NCBI RefSeq assembly: GCF_041146795.1
Contig: NC_135177.1
Coordinates: forward strand, 26,764,060-26,828,059
DNA length: 64,000 nucleotides
Reading direction: 5' to 3'
Origin: Maylandia zebra
Taxonomy: Eukaryota > Chordata > Actinopteri > Cichliformes > Cichlidae
A program made the translations under genes and the position numbers. The notes beneath the pieces were generated by a model that searched no databases, was not told the origin of the DNA, and saw only the letters and a list, made by a program, of their open reading frames with translations. Positions 58,318 to 64,000 of this stretch are shown here, in pieces (the first letter of the stretch is position 1; each line of letters opens with the position of its first letter).

Positions 58318-61066
58318 ATGACAGTCCTATGGGCTGTGTTTACGTGGGCAGTCAAAGGGATACTCTGCACCTGCAGGTTCCTTTGGGTGAGTGTATGCTC
58401 ATTATATTCACATCTGGGTAATCTGCTTACATCACAGTTTAATGAAGGCTCTTGTAAGTGGTGATTATAAAAAATTTAATCAGTGTTGATCTGCATTGCA
58501 GATATGTCCATACAATGCTATCAGATTCTTACCAAGGGAAAACCCCATTACAGAGGGCAAAAGCCATGAGTTGAAACAAGTTGTGGGTAAGAAACTCATA
58601 AAATCAAAGAGTGATCACCAGCACATTTAAAATATCTTAAAAATATTTAGTCAACTGTTAAACACTCAATTTCACAGTTTATTTTCTTAAAGCCTCTCTT
58701 CCTCCTTATGTAATCCTACTTCACATCCCCTTTGCTAATGTGCAGATTTAGATGATTACCTTATTTGATGTTATTTGTCAGGTGCCGAAAATAACAGGAT
58801 TGCCGCCATACCAGGTAGCCCTGACCGTACATTTGCCCTCCAGAAGAGACTGACCAAAACTGAAAAAGAGGTGCTATCACTGAAGACCAGGATTGCTTGT
58901 GAGAGAGCATCATGGGAAAGGAGGTTTACAGAGCTGAAGAGAAAACAGGAAGAGCTGCATAATCAGGTGTGTTTGTGTGTGAAGTTGTGTGTGGGTGGCT
59001 GAGGTTCTGTAATTATACCTTTGCCTCCTTTCCCTCAGCTGGAGTCTGGAGTGTTGGTGAAAGTGGGCAGTTACAGTGACCAGGGAGAGTCAGGAGTGGA
59101 CAATGGAGAAGCATTTGAAGAGTATTCAGGTAAATGGCAGTAACACAATTATGGCAATAACAGAACAAATTTTCATATGCACATCCTTTTGTATTTAGCC
59201 ATGATATCAGCTGCTAATGTCTCACGTGCAGGCGGCCTCCATCAGCGCAGAAGGTCTGACATGTCATCAAGAAGTGATAGTTATGAATGCAGTTTGTCAG
59301 GCAGCCAGTTATCTTCATCCTCAGCACAGAGTTCAAGACCTTCCTCCTCCTCAACTTCAGCCTCGAGGTATTGCTTTCAAAGAAACGGTTTGGCAGAGAG
59401 TTGGATAAAAAAATATTCTTATATCTATGCTCAGAAGTTTAACTGCAAACAGTGGAAACAGCAGGGACCATTTCAGAGTCATGTGAGGTCCTGTGTCCTA
59501 TTGAAAATGTATTATGTAAAAAATCGTTCGGCAACAGTTATAATCTTCCCTCTTTAGAAATGCACAGGGTGTATATTCAAAATATAGTTCCAAAAGCAAA
59601 TTTATTCATTACATGGAATATATTTTAGGATCATAATTCCTGATTTATCGATGTGTGTAATTTTCTTTCACTAAGAGAAGTTTTCTTTCTGCAGTGTGAG
59701 ATCATGGAGGAAATCTCAAGGGCCACATCGAGTTTTTGTTCCTCACTCCCCGATGGACTTACAGCTAGGCCATCGGGTCAGGATCATGCTGCCATCTGGG
59801 AGGATCAGCACAGGAATAGTTCGTTTCCTCGGTCACCTGCAGGGGGAGGTAGATCTCCACCTTGGAGTTGAGCTGCAAACTCCTGATTCAGGGCTATGTG
59901 ATGGGAGCCACCTGGGACACAGCTACTTTGAATGGTAACCAATGTCATTTTCCTACCAGCCGTACTCAAGCAACATGTATATGTTTTTGCTCTAAGGTTG
60001 TGCACCTTGACATTTAGTAATGTACTGCGATTTGGATGTGTGCACTAAGTAATGCTTTTTACAATAATCTCAGTATCTATTTAAATTCAAATGCTTCTAA
60101 ACCTTTACATTTGTTTTGAAGTGTATTTACCTTAAGCACCATTCTTTCACACAATTACATAATGTATTAATACATTAACTTTGATGGATTTGATATTCCA
60201 TAATTCAATATTTCACCATCTCAAGGGTTTACATTAAATGATATGAAAGCAGAAGAAAATCTCTGAATACATAACATGTTGAACCTTGAAGCAACACCAA
60301 GAGACTACATATGCATCTTTCAAGTGCCACAGCTTACCTGAGAAATGTGGCTGACCATGTCACTGACCACGCTGTACCCATCGTCTGATGGTTGCTTCCA
60401 GCTCAGATCATCTCAAACTGGTTTACCGAACCTGAAGATGAGTTCACTATAGTCAAATGTTCTCCACAGTCACCAGATCTCAATCTAATAGACCATGTTT
60501 TGGATGTGGTGAAATGGAAAACTTGCATCATGGATGTGCAGCTGACACATATGCAGCAACTATCTGTGAATATGGACCAAAATGTCTGAAGAATATTTCT
60601 TACAGCTTATTAACTTCATATCATGAAGAAGTAAGGCATTCCCGAAGGCAAAAGAAGGTCCAACATAAAACTGCAAGGTGTGCCTAATGAAGTGGCTGTT
60701 GGGTATTTTTTTAGGACTGTGCTGCACTGTGCTGCACATGCAGCTGTCAGGTCATCTTAGCTGTCTTTAAAGGCATGAGGTGCAACCTTGTAATGTGAAC
60801 TCACTTTCCTACAATGACAAACTTGACTGACTGCATTTGGAAATGTTACTTAAATGTAGTATTTTTTTACGAGACTGCAAAAGAACAAAACAACAATAAC
60901 AAACACACAACCTCCGCGACATCTAAAATATTAAAATTATAAATATAAGTGTGATTTTCTAACGTATAGTCTGTTTGAATAGTAACTTAATCTCCTTTTT
61001 TCCCCCAGCAAACCTGGATACGGGGCTTTTGTACCTTTCCACAAACTACTAATGGCATGGGAGTAA
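58318..61066 (+). CDS. Coiled-coil protein with a divergent CAP-Gly domain
   Basis: Not recognised as a named gene. Seven exons fit with continuous phases (287 aa): 58318-58386, 58502-58586, 58782-58966, 59039-59129, 59232-59367, 59695-59934 and 61009-61066. Order: an N-terminal region with a hydrophobic stretch; a coiled coil at about residues 73-113 (LQKRLTKTEKEVLSLKTRIA, WERRFTELKRKQEELHNQ); a Ser-rich linker; and a C-terminal CAP-Gly domain (about 213-287) with LGHRVRIMLPSGRISTGIVR, FLGHLQGEVDLHLGVEL, SYFEC and KPGYGAFVPF. CAP-Gly domains bind C-terminal EEY/F tails of tubulin and EB proteins. Here the usual W before GVEL is L and the GKNDG motif reads GLCDG, so binding may be altered. 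Exons 3-7 are firm. The start is less so: a short upstream ATG ORF (58286) precedes it and earlier exons are possible. Confidence 0.8.
60325..60707 (+). mobile_element. Tc1/mariner-like remnant, family A copy 3 (3' half)
   Basis: Keeps the 3' part of the transposase (TCTCCACAGTCACCAGATCT, CATGGATGTGCAGCTGACAC, AGGCAAAAGAAGGTCCAAC) and the right terminal repeat (GTGTGCCTAATGAAGTGGCT). The 5' half is absent. It lies in the last intron of the CAP-Gly gene. Confidence 0.75.
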
Positions 61067-61107
61067 CAAAAATACATACATCTTACCAAGCTCGCCATCG
61101 ACTAGAG

Positions 61108-61422
61108 CAGCGGTCCCCAACCCCTGGGCCACGGTCCGTGAGTCGTTTGGTACCGGGCCGCGAGAGTTGAGGCTCGGGTGTGAAATGTATGGTTTTCAGG
61201 GTTTTTATCGATTTTTAGCGTTATTTTGTTATCGTTTTTATCGTTAATTCTGTTTTCCTGGGTCTTTTCATGTGTGTTATGAATAAATCTTCTTTTTTTC
61301 GGTACCGGTACTACGGTAGTTTTATTTTGTTGTATTTATCCGCGACACTTTAAAGGCCGGTCCGTGAAAATATTGTCGGGCATAAACCGGTCCGTGGCGC
61401 AAAAAAAGGCTGGGGACCGTTG
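61108..61422. mobile_element. hAT MITE in the 3' UTR of the CAP-Gly gene
   Basis: A 315-bp non-coding element flanked by identical 8-bp duplications GACTAGAG (61100-61107 and 61423-61430). Terminal inverted repeats CAGCGGTCCCCAACC and CAACGGTCCCCAGCC match at 13 of 15 positions. It starts 42 bp after the stop codon at 61066, so it is probably transcribed in the 3' UTR. It contains an AATAAA at about 61281 that could act as a poly(A) signal. Confidence 0.93.
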
Positions 61423-61943
61423 GACTAGAGGACCAGGTGAATACAGAACAGCATCATCAATCTGACACTGCAGCATAATGGTACATTTACACATGCATCT
61501 TGCTTGTGAATCGATATCAATTTCCTATTCACAATAAAAACATCAGTTCAACAAACAGTGCTGTATGAAGGTTAATGTGTTACCAAGTAACTGATGATTG
61601 TTTGATGAACTAGTTTAAGTCTGCTAAAAAGTACTCGTTTCTCTAATGCTAAGAGAAATGCTGAATATCAAGTGCACGGTCAAGTTTGTCTAAAAGCCTT
61701 CAGGTATGAGATTATTACTTGAAGCATGACAAAGGAAGAGGCCATCATATTACACGCCTGTGAAACACAACCTGTACTCAAGCTTTTATGTTCCTTGTCT
61801 TAACTGACAAAGTGACTCCATGTCGCAGAGAAATTGTCAAAAAAAAAAAAAATCTTGATAAGCGAACAGCTATGTTTAAACAAAGGCTTTGAAGCCCAAG
61901 GTTGTTTGAGTATGCTAACCGAATTCCCTGTTTACACATCATG

Positions 61944-62255
61944 GTAAATGGCCTGTATTTGTATAGCGCTTTACTTAGTCCCTATGGACCCCAAAGCGCT
62001 TTACACTACATTTAGTGATCCATATGTTCACACACTGGTGATGGCAAGCTACATTGTAGTCACAGCTGCCCTGGGGTGCACTGAAAGAGGCGAGGCTGCC
62101 GGACACTGGCACCACCGGGCCCTCTGACCACCACCAGTAGGCAACGGGTGAAGTGTCTTGCCCAAGGACACGGGGACCGAGACTGTCGGAGCCGGGGCTC
62201 GAACCGACAACCTTCCGATTACAAGACTGCCAACTCTTGAGCCTCGAATGCCCCC
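61944..62255 (-). repeat. tRNA-derived SINE, full-length-looking copy
   Basis: Read on the minus strand it starts near 62255, has a tRNA-like head with a good B box GGTTCGAGCCC (62205-62195), then CCTTGGGCAAGACACTTCAC, and ends with AAAGCGCTATACAAATACAG-like sequence and GGCCATTTAC. Identical 8-bp ACATCATG copies flank it (61936-61943 and 62256-62263), consistent with a target-site duplication. Relatives are at 13990 and 51000. Confidence 0.75.
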
Positions 62256-62263
62256 ACATCATG

Positions 62264-63240
62264 TAAAACATGGGACACATGTGTGCGAACATTGCACAAG
62301 TTATAGAAGTAAAGTTATATAAAGTAAATATTTACATTCATTCAACCGTAACACCCCACTCTAGCTGGTAATGGTAACTGTGTTTCTTGATTAAACAAAT
62401 ATTATTGTTGCACCTCCTGGATAGTTGGCATAGTTTAGATTTTTGAATTATCAAAAAAAAGAAAAGAATCAAAAGCCAAGAAACAGAAGTGGTCCATCGA
62501 GTCTCAAAACAACATTAGATAACAAAGAATTGACATGTTGGGTAATATCTGCAACTCTGTGAACTTTAAAAATAACAAGGACATTTCTCAGGGATATAGT
62601 CATAGAGTTAGGGTGTGAGAAAGGTTGGTGTATTTGCACAAAACGGTTACATATGGAGGTTTTGGAAGGCTAGCAGCTCTGTGAGGCTACATGTGAGCTA
62701 CTGACCCTGCACACAATGATTATAATACCAATAACCACAGCGATTAGCATGTTAACAGTTATAATTTTCAATGTGCATTAGCATAATGATGATTCCCTTT
62801 ATTTTAACATAAATCTAGTGTTCATGCTGCTTTAAAACAGCAGCATTTTGTTTAATTAATTAGTTCACAATTACCTTATTAGCATGTAAAACTAGTTAAG
62901 GTGAGCGCTACATTGGAGAAACCAATAAGCTCCATATAGACTTTGAAGTTAAGCTAAACGATCTGTCCCTGCAACCTGGACAATATAGAGACAAATGGAA
63001 AAGTTGACTCTTAATATAAAAACAACTCTCACCTTGTACCACCATCAGTACGGATATGAGGCCTTTTCCCAGTGAGACAAATTACATCTGCAGGGACTGG
63101 TGATGCATGAAGTGCAAGATCTTAGTTATCTACTTTCTTTCCTATTATTATACACAAGTGTGATTGCATTTAACATTTGTTTTTAAATATAAGTTAGTTT
63201 TAAATCATGTCTGCATCGTTCAAGTGGCAAAAAAGGTATT
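62264..63240. other. Intergenic, nothing recognised
   Basis: AT-rich sequence downstream of the SINE with no supported exon, RNA gene or familiar repeat. Confidence 0.5.
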
Positions 63241-63247
63241 TAGCATG

Positions 63248-63248
<1 letters not shown>

Positions 63249-63331
<83 letters not shown>
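63249..63331. repeat. (CT)n(CA)n compound microsatellite
   Basis: About ten CT units followed by about 31 CA units. The plus-strand ORFs rich in THTHTH across it are artefacts. Confidence 0.98.
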
Positions 63332-63334
<3 letters not shown>

Positions 63335-63599
63335 ACCTTTCCCTCAGTCACTGGGGGGAAAAAAAAACAGTTTCTCGTCCAGGCTTGCAACACGAGCTGC
63401 GCTGTTTCTTGTGAAACTGAGTAGGACAGTTTGGCAGCAATTCTATCTGTGAGGCAATCAGGATCACTGTTGTTTGGTCTCTGATTAACATCAGAGGGAT
63501 ATTTACAAGTGAATTAAATAAACCCGAAGAACTAGTTTGGGATTAATCCACTAACCCCATACCAGCTGTTTATTTTCTTTTGCAAATCCATTTCGTGAA

Positions 63600-63850
63600 C
63601 GCCGTTGAGCTGTAGCGTATCCTGTCTTTCATTGGGTGTAAAGTGGTAGCTGTGGACAGCAAAGACAGCCAATCACACTTACATTCACACCAATAGCCAA
63701 TTTAGAATCACCAATTAAACCAACATGCATGTCTTTGGACTGTGGGAGGAAGCCAGAGAGAGCCCACACAGGTATGGGGAAACATGAAACTGGATTTAAA
63801 CCACTGGCTGGCTCTCCACGCAACAGTGCTAATCCCCGTCCATTTGTGTT
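63600..63850. repeat. Old interspersed repeat, second copy
   Basis: Shares the blocks TTTAGAATCACCAATTAAAC, ACATGCATGTCTTTGGACTG, TGGGAGGAAGCCAGAGAGAG and CCACACAGGTATGGGGAAAC with the interrupted repeat at 28596-29305. No coding capacity. Confidence 0.6.
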
Positions 63851-64000
63851 GTAATAGACTTCACACATATTATTATTACAATAGACTTTAATAGGTAGTG
63901 ACAATGCATTTCCTAAATATTCTTACAATGAGTTCTAACACTAAACATTTGAAGTTAATGATCCAATATAAGAATAGAGAATACAAATCATTTATGAGAA

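Overview
The window is vertebrate genomic DNA, almost certainly from a ray-finned (teleost) fish. The genes have many introns, non-coding DNA is AT-rich, and several interspersed repeats belong to families common in teleosts (Tc1/mariner remnants, hAT elements, a tRNA-derived SINE, an RTE-like LINE). I see no prokaryotic or viral features. The order yrdc - C1orf122-like - mtf1 - inpp5b matches human 1p34.3, which helps name the small gene.

Layout. 1-1188: no gene seen; probably the 3' UTR of yrdc and flanking DNA. 1189-6093 (-): yrdc, 6 coding exons, 267 aa. 6847-7299 (+): a small coiled-coil gene, the likely C1orf122 ortholog, 72 aa, head to head with yrdc. 10349-20642 (-): mtf1, 10 coding exons, 822 aa, with a non-coding first exon near 21925-21990 and about 3 kb of 3' UTR. 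22507-41909 (-): inpp5b, 22 coding exons, 893 aa. 42.3-45.5 kb: repeat-rich intergenic DNA. 45819-53748 (-): a gene I could not name, reconstructed here as 10 exons and 756 aa. It has a signal peptide, a Ser/Thr/Pro mucin minisatellite of about 27 units, two copies of a two-exon cysteine-rich module and a GPI-type tail. 54-58.3 kb: intergenic, with a decayed Tc1-type transposon. 58318-61066 (+): a coiled-coil and divergent CAP-Gly protein, 7 exons, 287 aa, unnamed. 61.1-64 kb: an hAT MITE, a SINE, a CT/CA microsatellite and an old repeat.

Exon junctions were placed by eye. In every gene the phases are continuous and the predicted protein is open from start to stop. The four syntenic genes do unrelated jobs (tRNA t6A synthesis, unknown, metal-stress transcription, phosphoinositide dephosphorylation), so no shared pathway is implied.

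Best candidates for something undescribed are the GPI-anchored mucin with a duplicated cysteine module, two U12-type introns in inpp5b (one with an apparently non-AG acceptor), the divergent CAP-Gly gene, and several clean transposon insertions and hairpins.
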